Shown here: positions 51,486-60,594 of the stretch, one piece after another | How the letters are laid out: the number at the start of each line of letters is the position of its first letter | Numbering within the stretch: the first letter of the stretch is position 1 | From: Betaproteobacteria bacterium | GTDB lineage: Bacteria; Pseudomonadota; Gammaproteobacteria; Burkholderiales; Usitatibacteraceae | NCBI GenBank assembly: GCA_016720925.1 | Contig: JADKJR010000001.1 | Location: 124,001-188,000, forward strand | DNA: 64,000 nucleotides | Reading direction: 5' to 3' | Program-made: the position numbers and the translations under genes | Notes under the pieces: generated by a model | The model's input: only the letters and a program-made list of their open reading frames with translations | What the model was told of the DNA's origin: nothing | The model's database searches: none

Positions 51486-52710
51486 TTTCTTTGGTTTTGA
51501 TGCCGGCTATGAGGGGGGACTTTGAGAATAATTCTGCCGCGTGGGCGACAATTGTTCGCGCAATGTGAGCTTTTGATGCTTGCGCGACATGGTGTTCGCC
51601 ATCCCCATCCAGGATGGTAACTTCGTTCAGGTCCGAACCAATTGCCAAGGTGGCAGAATTGGCGACAATCATGGGAATTCCCTTTTTTTGACGCTTTATG
51701 CGCGCATATTCGACGACGTTCTCGCTTTCGGCGGCGAAGCCAACGCAAAAGGGTGGGCTCGGTTGAGCGGCAACCCACGCAAGGATATCGATTGTCGGCA
51801 CGAGTTCAATTGTCATGTTGCCGGGAGATTTCTTGATTTTCTGTTGTTTCGGGCTGGCGGGCGCGTAGTCGGCAACGGCAGCAACCGCGAAAAATAAGTC
51901 AATAGCGCCTAAATTACATCTAACGGCATCTAACATCTGTGAAGCTGTTTGCACGGAAATTTTCTTTGCTCCATATGGCGGCTCAATTTCCGTCGGCCCA
52001 CTAATCAGCACAACCTCGGCGCCTGCTTCAATCAAGGCGCGCGCAATCGCATAGCCCATCTTTCCGGAGCTACGATTGGTAATTCCGCGGACCGGGTCAA
52101 TCAGTTCAAAGGTCGGGCCGGCAGTCACCAGTGCCCGCTTGCCCGCGAGTGCTTTCGGCCGATAAAACGCTTCTATTTCGGCTACAAGTGAATCCGCTTC
52201 CAGCATTCGGCCCATCCCCGTCTCGCCGCATGCCTGGTCGCCACTGGTGGGCCCGAGTACCCGAATGCCGTCGGCACGCAATTGCGCGACGTTTCTTTGG
52301 GTTGCGGGGTTTTCCCACATTTCGCGATTCATCGCAGGAGCAACAAGTAACGAACATGTCGGCTGACGAGCGATGCAAAGCGTTGAGAGCAGGTCGTTGC
52401 ATAGTCCATTTGCCAGTTTGGCCAGAAAATCGGCACTGGCCGGCGCAATCAGGATGACGTCAGCGTTTCGGGAAAGCTCAATATGCGCCATGTTGTTGGC
52501 AATACGGCCGTCCCAAGTGTCGACGAATACCGCATTTCCAGACAAGGCCTGAAGTGTGACAGGGGTGACGAACCGGGTACCCGCGTCAGTCATCACGACC
52601 TGAACATCGATTCCGGATTTTTTCAAAAGACGAGTGAGTTCGGCTGACTTGTAGGCCGCAATGCCGCCGGTGATGCCCAACACGATTCGTTTTACAGTTT
52701 CTTCAGCCAT
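51478..52710 (-). CDS. coaBC: bifunctional phosphopantothenoylcysteine decarboxylase / phosphopantothenate-cysteine ligase
   Basis: 410 residues. CoaC domain: LGITGGIAAYKSAELTRLL, the catalytic His in NMAHIELSRNAD, PAMNREMWENPATQ and GLCNDLLST. CoaB domain: ALVTAGPTFELIDPVRGITNRSSGKMGYAIARA, AAVADYAP and GFAAES. It carries out two consecutive steps of coenzyme A synthesis. It is translated with dut (8-base overlap) and divergent from radC with only 31 bases between starts, so promoters overlap. Confidence 0.97.
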   Translation of the reverse strand: MAEETVKRIVLGITGGIAAYKSAELTRLLKKSGIDVQVVMTDAGTRFVTPVTLQALSGNAVFVDTWDGRIANNMAHIELSRNADVILIAPASADFLAKLANGLCNDLLSTLCIARQPTCSLLVAPAMNREMWENPATQRNVAQLRADGIRVLGPTSGDQACGETGMGRMLEADSLVAEIEAFYRPKALAGKRALVTAGPTFELIDPVRGITNRSSGKMGYAIARALIEAGAEVVLISGPTEIEPPYGAKKISVQTASQMLDAVRCNLGAIDLFFAVAAVADYAPASPKQQKIKKSPGNMTIELVPTIDILAWVAAQPSPPFCVGFAAESENVVEYARIKRQKKGIPMIVANSATLAIGSDLNEVTILDGDGEHHVAQASKAHIARTIVAHAAELFSKSPLIAGIKTKENA

Positions 52711-52741
52711 TCCAGAATTTTACACAGGATTTTTCGAACCC

Positions 52742-53419
52742 ATGGCAATTACCGAGTGGCCCGAGCACGAACGCCCCCGCGAACGATTGATCAAGCAGGG
52801 TGCAGCCGCCCTGTCGGACGCAGAATTGCTCGCGATTTTTCTACGAGTTGGGGTCAAGGGCAAAAGCGCTGTCGATCTCGGCCGCGAGCTGGTCGAACAT
52901 TTCGGCTCACTTGCTGGGCTATTTTCAGCCAGTGAATCTGCGCTCTGCGGCATCAAGGGCATGGGGGCCGCCAAATACGTGCAATTGCAGGCAGTGTTGG
53001 AAATGGCGCGCCGGGCACTCGACGAAGAAATGAAGCAGACAGACGCGTTGAACTCACCCCAGGCGGTGAGGGATTACCTCAGGCTGACGTTAGCGCGTCT
53101 GCCGCACGAGGTGTTTGTGGCCGTTTTCCTGACTGCGCAAAATCGGGTTATTGCAGTCGAAGAATTATTTCGCGGCACGTTGACGCAGACCAGCGTCTAT
53201 CCTCGTGAAATCGTAAAGCGGGCGCTAGCTCATAATGCCGCCTCAGTCATCCTTGCCCACAACCATCCGTCTGGTGAGGCGAGCCCGAGCGCGGCGGACA
53301 GATCGCTGACAAAGGCGTTGGCCGACGCCTTGGCGCTCGTTGACGTTCGGGTACTCGATCATTTCATTGTGGCGCCGGGCGCTTCGCTTTCGTTTGCAGA
53401 ACAAGGGATTCTCGGGTGA
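52742..53419 (+). CDS. radC: RadC family protein (JAMM/MPN)
   Basis: 225 residues from the ATG at 52742 (MAITEWPEHERPRERLI). An N-terminal helix-hairpin-helix region has GIKGMGAAKYVQLQAVLE, and a JAMM metal-binding domain carries VILAHNHPSGEASPSAADRSLT. A DNA repair role was proposed historically but the true function is unclear. The following ribosomal genes rpmB-rpmG are a conserved neighbourhood. Confidence 0.95.
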   Translation: MAITEWPEHERPRERLIKQGAAALSDAELLAIFLRVGVKGKSAVDLGRELVEHFGSLAGLFSASESALCGIKGMGAAKYVQLQAVLEMARRALDEEMKQTDALNSPQAVRDYLRLTLARLPHEVFVAVFLTAQNRVIAVEELFRGTLTQTSVYPREIVKRALAHNAASVILAHNHPSGEASPSAADRSLTKALADALALVDVRVLDHFIVAPGASLSFAEQGILG

Positions 53420-53580
53420 ATGGGACAAATTCACGAGGAAACAGTTGCGCCAAGTGCTTGGTTTTGTATATAATTTTGGGCTGGCTGCGGTTTGCGCCAG
53501 TATGGAAACGTCGCTGGTAATCAACAACTAATGGAACCGGTTTTTTCGGTCCGCTTCTAAATCGTTTAATGAGGTGTTCT

Positions 53581-53817
53581 ATGGCACGCGTTTGCCAAGT
53601 AACGGGAAAAGCCCCGATGGTGGGCAACAATGTTTCCCACGCGAATAACAAGACCAAGCGTCGTTTTCTGCCAAATCTGCAGTACCGCCGTTTCTGGGTC
53701 GAATCCGAAAATCGTTGGGTGCGTCTGCGCCTGACCAACGCTGGCCTTCGTACCATCGACAAGAATGGCATTGACGCCGTGCTCGCCGATTTGCGCGCCA
53801 GTGGCGTGGCCATCTAA
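53581..53817 (+). CDS. rpmB: 50S ribosomal protein L28
   Basis: 78 residues, MARVCQVTGKAPMVGNNVSHANNKTKR.., the standard bL28 start, with GLRTIDKNGIDAVLADLRASG at the C-terminus. GAGG lies 7-10 bases before the ATG. It is followed 10 bases later by rpmG, forming the usual rpmBG operon. Confidence 0.97.
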   Translation: MARVCQVTGKAPMVGNNVSHANNKTKRRFLPNLQYRRFWVESENRWVRLRLTNAGLRTIDKNGIDAVLADLRASGVAI

Positions 53818-53827
53818 GGAATAGATC

Positions 53828-53983
53828 ATGAGAGAAAAAATTAAGCTCGAATCAACCGCCGGTACTGGTCACTTCTACACCACGACCAAAAACAAGAAAA
53901 CCATGCCCGAAAAAATGGAGATCATGAAGTTCGATCCCAAGGCACGCAAGCACGTTGCATATAAAGAGACGAAGCTGAAGTAA
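53828..53983 (+). CDS. rpmG: 50S ribosomal protein L33
   Basis: 51 residues, beginning MREKIKLESTAGTGHFYTTT and containing TKNKKTMPEKMEIMKFDPKA, then ARKHVAYKETKLK. It lacks Cys pairs, so it is the zinc-independent form. AAGGA lies about 9 bases upstream of the ATG. Followed by an intrinsic terminator. Confidence 0.96.
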   Translation: MREKIKLESTAGTGHFYTTTKNKKTMPEKMEIMKFDPKARKHVAYKETKLK

Positions 53984-54007
53984 TTCAATCGTTGTAGATA
54001 CGCAATG

Positions 54008-54037
54008 AAAAAAACCCAGCTTCGGCTGGTTTTTTTT
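54008..54037. terminator. intrinsic terminator shared by rpmBG and the desaturase gene
   Basis: CCAGC-TTCG-GCTGG hairpin with a UUCG tetraloop, flanked by seven A on the left and eight T on the right. It works for rpmBG on the plus strand and can serve the convergent desaturase gene on the minus strand. Confidence 0.92.
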
Positions 54038-54056
54038 CGGTACCTTGTGCGGGTCC

Positions 54057-55262
54057 TCAGGCGTAGCTTCGAAGCTGACGAGAGAATTGCTGCAACTGTT
54101 GAATGCCGGTCGCTTCCGCGCGCTTGCACCAGTCTTCAAGCCTTGCAACCAGTTCCTCCTTGGATAGCGTGGACCGCTCCCAGAGCTTGGCGAGATCCTG
54201 GCGAAAGGTATAAATCGTATCCAGCTTGTTGCTTTGCTTGAGCGTTTCCTGAAGCGTCGCCCGATTTTCCGCACTGAGCTGCCCCTCATCGCTACGCAGC
54301 CAATAACGGAAATTGCGCAATGCCTTGCCTTCCCGCATGGACGCGAGTGGCGTGCTGCCATTTTGGCGGAGGTTGGCGATTTCTTCCTTGCATGTGGACT
54401 TCAGAGTCTTCGCGTACTTGGTGACAATTTCGTAGCGATGCGCGATAACGGCTTGCAACGTTTCGCCATCGCAAACCATTTTGTTTAAGTTGAAGCGCGG
54501 ACGCGGCGCAACTTTTTTCACGGTTGCCAAACCGAGGAATTGCAGGATATTTATGTACAGCCAGCCGATATCAAACTCATACCAGCGCATCGAAAAACGC
54601 GCGGATGTTGGAAATGCGTGGTGGTTGTTGTGCAGCTCCTCGCCACCAATCCAGAATGCAATCGGCGTGATGTTGGTCGAGGTGTCGTTAACCGCATAAT
54701 GGCGATAGCCCCAATAGTGACCGATACCATTGATAATCCCGGCGGCGTGGATCGGTATCCACGCCATCTGCACGGCCCAGATGGTCGCACCCATTGGCCC
54801 AAACAGCGCCAGATCAATTATCAGCATCAGTCCCACGCCCTGCCAGCTGAATCGGCTGTAGACATTGCGCTCGATCCAGTCATCGGGCGTGCCGTGCCCG
54901 TATTTTTCCATTGTTTCCGGCTTTCTGGATTCGATGCGATACAGTTCCGCGCCTTGTGTTAGCACTTTCTTGATGCCGTAAACGATCGGACTATGCGGGT
55001 CCTCCGGCGTCTCGCATTTGGCGTGATGTTTGCGGTGGATGGATACCCATTCCTTGGTGACTTGGCCGGTCGCAAGCCAGAGCCAGAAGCGGAAAAAATG
55101 GCTGGGGATGGCGTGCAAGTCCAGTCCGCGGTGCGCTTGGGCGCGGTGCAAAAATATGGTCACCGCCGCGATGGTAACGTGCGTCAATGCGAGTGCAACG
55201 ACGATGTACCCCCACCATGGAAGGTCGATCAAACCAGTTGCAAGAAAATCAGGGATATTCAA
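54057..55262 (-). CDS. membrane fatty-acid desaturase (acyl-CoA delta-9 type)
   Basis: 401 residues, TTG start with GGAG 9 bases upstream. Three His boxes hold the di-iron site: HRAQAHR at about 39-45, HRKHH at 76-80 and HNNHHAFP near 217. Hydrophobic helices lie between them. The C-terminal 130 residues are an extra charged helical extension. It inserts a cis double bond in membrane fatty acids, adjusting fluidity. The pairing with an MscS gene upstream on the same strand may be accidental. Confidence 0.92.
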   Translation of the reverse strand: MNIPDFLATGLIDLPWWGYIVVALALTHVTIAAVTIFLHRAQAHRGLDLHAIPSHFFRFWLWLATGQVTKEWVSIHRKHHAKCETPEDPHSPIVYGIKKVLTQGAELYRIESRKPETMEKYGHGTPDDWIERNVYSRFSWQGVGLMLIIDLALFGPMGATIWAVQMAWIPIHAAGIINGIGHYWGYRHYAVNDTSTNITPIAFWIGGEELHNNHHAFPTSARFSMRWYEFDIGWLYINILQFLGLATVKKVAPRPRFNLNKMVCDGETLQAVIAHRYEIVTKYAKTLKSTCKEEIANLRQNGSTPLASMREGKALRNFRYWLRSDEGQLSAENRATLQETLKQSNKLDTIYTFRQDLAKLWERSTLSKEELVARLEDWCKRAEATGIQQLQQFSRQLRSYA

Positions 55263-55369
55263 TTGTGAGCGCTCCGAACGAAAATCAATATTCTTCTTAG
55301 GATTCCATTTTACGATAATTTGCCAAAAAATGCCGGCGATTCTGCGTAAATGAATGATTTGAAATGAAA

Positions 55370-56662
55370 TTATTCAGAATTGACTGGCCGTAACGGAACC
55401 GCTGCCTGAATGATGCGAACCTCGCGCTGAGGGTATGGCACTGCGATCCCATGTTCGCGAAACATCCGCCAAGCCTCAAATAGAATACCCGAGCGTAATG
55501 ATGCCTGCCCTTGATCCGCGTCGCGAATCCAGGTTGTCAACTCCAATTCAATGCCGTTGTCTGCCAAACCCACGATCCAGACTGCAGGCTCCGGATCGGC
55601 CAGCACACGAGGCTGCGATTTGCCTGCCGCCAGGAGCAATGTCATCGCCTGTTGCAAGTCGCATTCATAGGCAACGGTCACGGGCGTCTTCACGGCAATT
55701 TTTGGGTCGGAATATGAGTGATTGAGCACCGTGTTGGAAATGATGCTGTCATTGGGAATGATGGCCTCGGTTCCATCGAGGCCGCGAAGCACCGTATAGC
55801 GGGCTTTGATATCCGCGACAACGCCTTGGCGGTCGCCGATGGTGACCAGATCACCGGGGCGGATTGACCGGTCAAGCAGGATGACAAATCCACTAACATA
55901 GTTGCTGGCAATTTTTTGCAGACCCAGACCCAATCCGACGCCTAGCGCGCCGCCAAATACCGACAACACCGTAATGTCGATGCCCACCATCGGCAGGGCA
56001 ATCAGGATTGCGAGTGTGACGGCCAACGCGCGAATAATCTTTCCCGAAAACACCCGCATGCTCATGTCAAGCGAACCTGCCGACATCAGGCGTTTTTCAA
56101 TAATGCGGGAAATCGCCAGCGCGACAAATACCGTAAACACAGACCAAAAAACGGCATGCAGGATCAAGAGGAGGGTAATTTTCTGCTTGCCCACTGCGAA
56201 GCTGATGTCATCGAGCGCGCCACTGATTTCTGGAAGAATACCCGTGAGATACAGTGCAACGATCCCCCAAACACCATAGGCAATGATTCGCTCCGATGCC
56301 TTCAGCATCGGGCTCGGCCGGATCACATGACGCAGAAGGTAGACTGCCAGGCGAATGCCGACAAATGAGGCAATGAGCGGGATCGCAATCTTGAGGAGTG
56401 GCACCGGCTGCCATTTCGACAGCGCAAAGGTTCCAATCGCGACAAATATCAGCGCGAGGAGCGGGAATACCAGGCGATGCACGCCGCCCGCACCGATCTT
56501 GAGGGCGCCCGGCTCAAGGTCCGCCGGCAGCTTGGCACGCACCTGACCGGCAATGAGCCAACTGACCAGGAAACCCGCGGCGATAACTCCCAGCTGCCAC
56601 CATGCGCGACCAGAATTGAACTGCTGGACGAGCGTGTCAAAATCAGCCGCGAGGTTTTGCAT
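55370..56662 (-). CDS. mechanosensitive ion channel, MscS family
   Basis: 430 residues. Several N-terminal helices (about 20-180) precede the MscS core: the pore helix VFGGALGVGLGLGLQKIASNYVSGFVILLDRSIRPGDLV at about 235-272, then the beta domain with AIIPNDSIISNTVLNHS. This is larger than E. coli MscS (286 residues), closer to YbdG/YnaI-type channels. It releases solutes on osmotic downshock. Starts 3 bases after the RsmB-like gene stop, so the two are co-transcribed. Confidence 0.92.
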   Translation of the reverse strand: MQNLAADFDTLVQQFNSGRAWWQLGVIAAGFLVSWLIAGQVRAKLPADLEPGALKIGAGGVHRLVFPLLALIFVAIGTFALSKWQPVPLLKIAIPLIASFVGIRLAVYLLRHVIRPSPMLKASERIIAYGVWGIVALYLTGILPEISGALDDISFAVGKQKITLLLILHAVFWSVFTVFVALAISRIIEKRLMSAGSLDMSMRVFSGKIIRALAVTLAILIALPMVGIDITVLSVFGGALGVGLGLGLQKIASNYVSGFVILLDRSIRPGDLVTIGDRQGVVADIKARYTVLRGLDGTEAIIPNDSIISNTVLNHSYSDPKIAVKTPVTVAYECDLQQAMTLLLAAGKSQPRVLADPEPAVWIVGLADNGIELELTTWIRDADQGQASLRSGILFEAWRMFREHGIAVPYPQREVRIIQAAVPLRPVNSE

Positions 56663-56665
56663 GGA

Positions 56666-57925
56666 CTACTTGCGGCGCTCCATCACGGCCGCAAAAAAAC
56701 CGTCGGTTCCATGCTGTTGCGGGGACAAGCGGAAATACTCTCCCATGTCCTTGATCGGTAATTTGAGACGCGCGACCACGGCCGAGGCCGGCACGAGCTT
56801 GAAATCGGGGTGCGACGTGAGGAATTCCGTGACGATATGCTCATTTTCATCCGGCAAAAAGCTGCAGGTTGCGTACACCAGCCGGCCTCCCGGCTTGACC
56901 AAGCGCGATGCGGATTTGAGAATCGCGGCCTGCTTCACGTTGAGTTCTTTCACGCCCTGGTCGGTCTGGCGCCACTTCAAATCTGGATTGCGGCGCAATG
57001 TGCCCAATCCCGTGCACGGCGCATCAACCAGTACGCGATCAATCTTGCCCGCCAATCGTTTGATGCGCGCGTCGTTCTCTGTGTCTATTTTCTGCGGCGT
57101 GATGTTTGAGAGCCCGGAGCGTTTCAAACGCGGCCCCAGGTTAGTCAGGCGTTTTTCGGACACGTCGAACGCATATACGCGCCCGGTCGAGGCCATGACC
57201 GCGCCAAGCAACAACGACTTGCCGCCCGCACCCGCACAGAAATCCACCACCATCTCGCTGCGTTTGGCTTCCATCAACAGCCCCAGCAACTGGCTGCCCT
57301 CATCCTGCACTTCAACGAAGCCCTCAAGGAATGCCGCGTGTTGCGAGAGAGAGATCTTGCTCTCAAGACGAATCCCGATCGGAGAATACGGGGTAGCGGC
57401 GCAGACGATTCCCCCCTTTTGCAGTTGCCCCATGACAGCATCACGCTTGCCTTTCGCCGTGTTCACCCGCAAATCCAGTGGCGCCGGATTCATCATGCTG
57501 CGACCGAGAGCGACAATTTCCTTGTCGCTCATGAAAACCTTGAGTCGCGCGATGACCCAGTCCGGCAGCTCAGAGGCGATGCCGATGGGCGGATTGGCGG
57601 CAGGATGTGACTTGGCCTCGCCCAGCCACGTGCTCTCGCTCTTTTTAAGAATGGTCATCAATTCGCGTGCACTGATGCCCTGAAAACGCGTCAGGGCCAG
57701 CAACGCCATCTTGCGTGGTACGCCATCGGTCGCAATACTTTCTATGGCGCGCCGATGCCGCAGCACGGCATAAACGGTTTCGGCAATCAGGGCGCGATCG
57801 CGCACGCCGAGCTTTGCGTGTTCGCGGAAGAATCGTTTTAGCTGTATGTCAGCCGGAGAGGTCAGCGGAAGTACAACGGTGAGGGCTTCGACAAGCGTAT
57901 TGAATTGGGCGGGAGTAAATGACAT
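56666..57925 (-). CDS. RsmB-family RNA (cytosine-5) methyltransferase
   Basis: 419 residues. An N-terminal NusB-like helical domain (about 1-135) precedes the Rossmann methyltransferase with VVDFCAGAGGKSLLLGAVM (motif I), VDAPCTGLGTLRRNPDLKW (motif IV with one catalytic Cys) and YATCSFLPDENE (motif VI with the second). It methylates a cytosine in rRNA or tRNA. It resembles RsmB but the classical rsmB neighbours (fmt, def) are missing, so I leave the symbol empty. Confidence 0.9.
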   Translation of the reverse strand: MSFTPAQFNTLVEALTVVLPLTSPADIQLKRFFREHAKLGVRDRALIAETVYAVLRHRRAIESIATDGVPRKMALLALTRFQGISARELMTILKKSESTWLGEAKSHPAANPPIGIASELPDWVIARLKVFMSDKEIVALGRSMMNPAPLDLRVNTAKGKRDAVMGQLQKGGIVCAATPYSPIGIRLESKISLSQHAAFLEGFVEVQDEGSQLLGLLMEAKRSEMVVDFCAGAGGKSLLLGAVMASTGRVYAFDVSEKRLTNLGPRLKRSGLSNITPQKIDTENDARIKRLAGKIDRVLVDAPCTGLGTLRRNPDLKWRQTDQGVKELNVKQAAILKSASRLVKPGGRLVYATCSFLPDENEHIVTEFLTSHPDFKLVPASAVVARLKLPIKDMGEYFRLSPQQHGTDGFFAAVMERRK

Positions 57926-57990
57926 GCAGGAAGAGGTCGGAGCGACCAGAAAGGACCGAAAAGGACGCGAAATTGCGTGCCACAGGCGAA

Positions 57991-59154
57991 TTATGGCGTA
58001 GTACGGATACTTGTCGCAATTAATTCAATGGGGAACCGCCCGGCGTAGAACTTTATTTTTACGGGTAAATGGAAATTATCCGGGGCCAGCCAAACCTCGT
58101 AGGTATCCTCGGGGTCGCTCGCCTCGCTGCGCAAATGGACGGATTCTATGGGGCCAGAGCGGGTTTCGACCGTCTCAATGCCGACTTGCCTGAAGCGGTG
58201 CCGATACACTTTTCGGGCGTTTGTGACCAGTACTTCCAGCCGGTCATCCGCGCGCTGCATTTTGGGCGCGTCAAAAGCCAACTGGAACAGAAAACTCTGC
58301 ATATCTTGTATCAGCGGTGGCAAAGGCAGCAGGCGAGAGTCTCCACCACGTGTCAATTTCAACTCGTTTGAGGCGCGCAGAAAATCCGCCGTGTCCGCCG
58401 CTGCGTCACCACGTCTTATCTGAAATGAACTGGGCTGAAGCCCGGCGGGGGTGATTACACCGCGGCTGACCTGATGTAAAACGCCGACGAAATTTCCGAT
58501 AATGAACCCGGTGGCCTGCATGCTGCTGTCGATTTCGAAACGATCGCCATCGCGTGTCCATTTGTAATCAGCCACTCCATCAGAAATGCTGGAAGTCATC
58601 TTGTACGCAATTGATATGCGCGATGGTAATTCCAGCGGCGACGGTTCGGGATCTTTCTGCGCGAGCGCAACCGGAATTGTTGTAGTGATGGCCTCGACAA
58701 TTGCCGGCGTCGCCGCAGCAATCGTGTTGCTATCCGCCGCAGTGGCTAACTTTTGATCGGACGCGGAAGCAGCGATCGAACCATTCTCATCGCTGGTTTC
58801 GGTTGGGCGATCAATGGCGATTGCGTTCTCCGGTGCGGCAAAGGGGGTGTCGGAGCGTGGTATCGGTGCTGGCTTGGGTGCGACGGCCTTCGTCGCGCGC
58901 CTGCCGCGACTTGCGGAGGCCTTAAGCACAGGTGCAGAGATGGGCTGCGAATCCACTATTGGCACGAGTACCGCATCGAAACGTGCCGCCGCCGGCTCAC
59001 GCCAGGCCTGAATGAAATACGGCGTTGCCAGCCAGGCAAAAAAATGCAGCGCCGTCGAGAGCAGGAACGCGAATGCGAGTACGCGTCGACTGTGCATAAG
59101 CGGCCATGCCGCGTTTGACGGCGGCATGGCAATGGAGGGCGCGTTGGTGTGCAT
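57991..59154 (-). CDS. DUF3108 domain protein with N-terminal membrane anchor
   Basis: 387 residues from the ATG at 59154. A single transmembrane helix near residues 23-43 (VLAFAFLLSTALHFFAWLA) is followed by a Pro/Ala/Ser-rich spacer (about 50-160). A DUF3108 beta-rich domain follows with SISDGVADYKWTRDGDRFEIDSSMQATGFI and DTYEVWLAPDNFHLPVKIKFYAGRFPIELIAT. The layout is TonB-like in outline, an anchor plus a flexible periplasmic linker. Function unknown. It follows a second, shorter DUF3108 gene by 19 bases. Confidence 0.82.
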   Translation of the reverse strand: MHTNAPSIAMPPSNAAWPLMHSRRVLAFAFLLSTALHFFAWLATPYFIQAWREPAAARFDAVLVPIVDSQPISAPVLKASASRGRRATKAVAPKPAPIPRSDTPFAAPENAIAIDRPTETSDENGSIAASASDQKLATAADSNTIAAATPAIVEAITTTIPVALAQKDPEPSPLELPSRISIAYKMTSSISDGVADYKWTRDGDRFEIDSSMQATGFIIGNFVGVLHQVSRGVITPAGLQPSSFQIRRGDAAADTADFLRASNELKLTRGGDSRLLPLPPLIQDMQSFLFQLAFDAPKMQRADDRLEVLVTNARKVYRHRFRQVGIETVETRSGPIESVHLRSEASDPEDTYEVWLAPDNFHLPVKIKFYAGRFPIELIATSIRTTP

Positions 59155-59173
59155 GCCTATGATTTGTGCATTG

Positions 59174-59902
59174 TCATTGCGTCTGCAGACTGACCAGAGT
59201 CTGCTCCAGAGACAAGCCGCGCGAGTCTTCAAACATGAGTCTCACCGGTATGTGATGCTGATTCCTGGCAAGCCAGAGTTGCGCTTGGGATTGGCCTTGC
59301 CGGGTCTCACGCGCATAGTGCACGGTGGTATATGAGACGTCGCCAATCTTGATAGTCGGCTCACCTTGTTTGCGATAGTGATATTGCTCGGCTTCTTTGC
59401 CCTGACTCATCCAAAAAGTCACTTCCGGCGTGAGCGGAGCGAAAAACGCAAACTGGTACATTGCTGAAATACGATCAAGCGTGCCCGGCGGCAAGGCGAA
59501 CGATTCGGTTTTATTGTTGCGGGTGGAAACAATCTGGCTCTTGCCGTAATCGAAGGTGGCGGACACGTTTTTTGTCGAGTCATTGTGACGCTTAAGCTCG
59601 TAGCGAACCGGCTCCAACCCCGCCGCGCCAATCCTGCCTTCGGAGCTCAGCGTGACCTGATCGTTCAAGAACCACTTCAAGGCGCCTGCAGTGTGCGTAT
59701 CCGAGACGATCTTGTAAGTGTCTCCGTCACGAGTGAAGCGCTCTTCCACGGTGCCAATCAGGATGCCGCTCTTGTGAATCTTGTAGTGGGCGATGATTTG
59801 CGTCGGGCTGGCGGCATGGATTTGGGCATGCAAAATCCCCGCCATCAAGGCGCTGGCAGACAGCAGAAATGAAATCAATCCGAATTTGACTGAGCGCGGC
59901 AT
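59174..59902 (-). CDS. DUF3108 domain periplasmic protein
   Basis: 242 residues with a cleavable signal peptide (LISFLLSASALMAGILHAQ). The DUF3108 domain fills the rest: HYKIHKSGILIGTVEERFTRDGDTYKIVSDTHTAGAL and YHYRKQGEPTIKIGDVSYTTVHYAR, ending with a LWLARNQHHIPVRLMFEDSRG segment homologous to that of the next gene. It lies 5 bases after purN, in the same transcript. Exported beta-rich protein of unknown function, possibly lipid- or polymer-binding. Confidence 0.84.
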   Translation of the reverse strand: MPRSVKFGLISFLLSASALMAGILHAQIHAASPTQIIAHYKIHKSGILIGTVEERFTRDGDTYKIVSDTHTAGALKWFLNDQVTLSSEGRIGAAGLEPVRYELKRHNDSTKNVSATFDYGKSQIVSTRNNKTESFALPPGTLDRISAMYQFAFFAPLTPEVTFWMSQGKEAEQYHYRKQGEPTIKIGDVSYTTVHYARETRQGQSQAQLWLARNQHHIPVRLMFEDSRGLSLEQTLVSLQTQ

Positions 59903-59907
59903 TCAAG

Positions 59908-60555
59908 TTATTCGCATGGAAAGCCAAGGTGGGCATTACTGACTTGTCCAGAAACGTCCAGGCCCGACAACTGGACGACATCTCCAGGCGTTATTTTCAC
60001 GCGTCCCTCGGCAAGCCACTTGATCGCCAATGGATACATGTGATGTTCCTGGACCAGTACCCGAGTCGCCAGTGCGTCTTCCGAATCGTCTTGCAAGACG
60101 GGCACTGCCGTCTGCACGATGATCGGTCCATGATCCAGCCGTGGTGTGACGAAGTGAACCGTTGCGCCGTGCAGCTTGACGCCCGCGGCGAGCGCCTGAC
60201 GATGGGTGTGCAAACCCGGGAACGCAGGCAAAAGCGACGGGTGGATATTGACGATCCGATGGGGATAACGCGCGATGAATTGATCGGTCAGGATGCGCAT
60301 AAAACCGGCCAGCACGATGTAATCGGGGCGATATTGGTCGATGGTCTCGGCGAGTGCGGCGTCGAACGCATCGCGCGACGCAAACGCCTTGTGATCGACT
60401 ACCGCGGTTGCGATGCCCTGCGTGGACGCAAAGCCGAGCCCTTTCGCGTCAGGCCGGTTGGTGATTACCGCGCGAATTTCTATCGGCAATTGCGCCTTGA
60501 CGATCGCCTCCATGTTGCTGCCGCGACCGGAGATGAGTATGACGAAGGATTTCAT
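59908..60555 (-). CDS. purN: phosphoribosylglycinamide formyltransferase
   Basis: 215 residues. Key motifs: LISGRGSNMEAIV at the N-terminus, the AGFMRIL segment and RIVNIHPSLLPAFPGLHTHRQAL with the catalytic Asn and His at about 105-107, and HFVTPRLDHGPIIVQ with the Asp. It transfers formyl from 10-formyl-THF to GAR in purine synthesis. It lies downstream of purM, separated by inverted-repeat copy 6. Confidence 0.96.
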   Translation of the reverse strand: MKSFVILISGRGSNMEAIVKAQLPIEIRAVITNRPDAKGLGFASTQGIATAVVDHKAFASRDAFDAALAETIDQYRPDYIVLAGFMRILTDQFIARYPHRIVNIHPSLLPAFPGLHTHRQALAAGVKLHGATVHFVTPRLDHGPIIVQTAVPVLQDDSEDALATRVLVQEHHMYPLAIKWLAEGRVKITPGDVVQLSGLDVSGQVSNAHLGFPCE

Positions 60556-60594
60556 GGGGACATTGGATCAACAGATGTGTAGCGATAAACTGAC

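Noticed and set aside
57338..57610. Plus-strand frame with arginine-rich translation
   Set aside because: Lies wholly within the RsmB-like gene on the other strand, with no start signal or recognisable motif.
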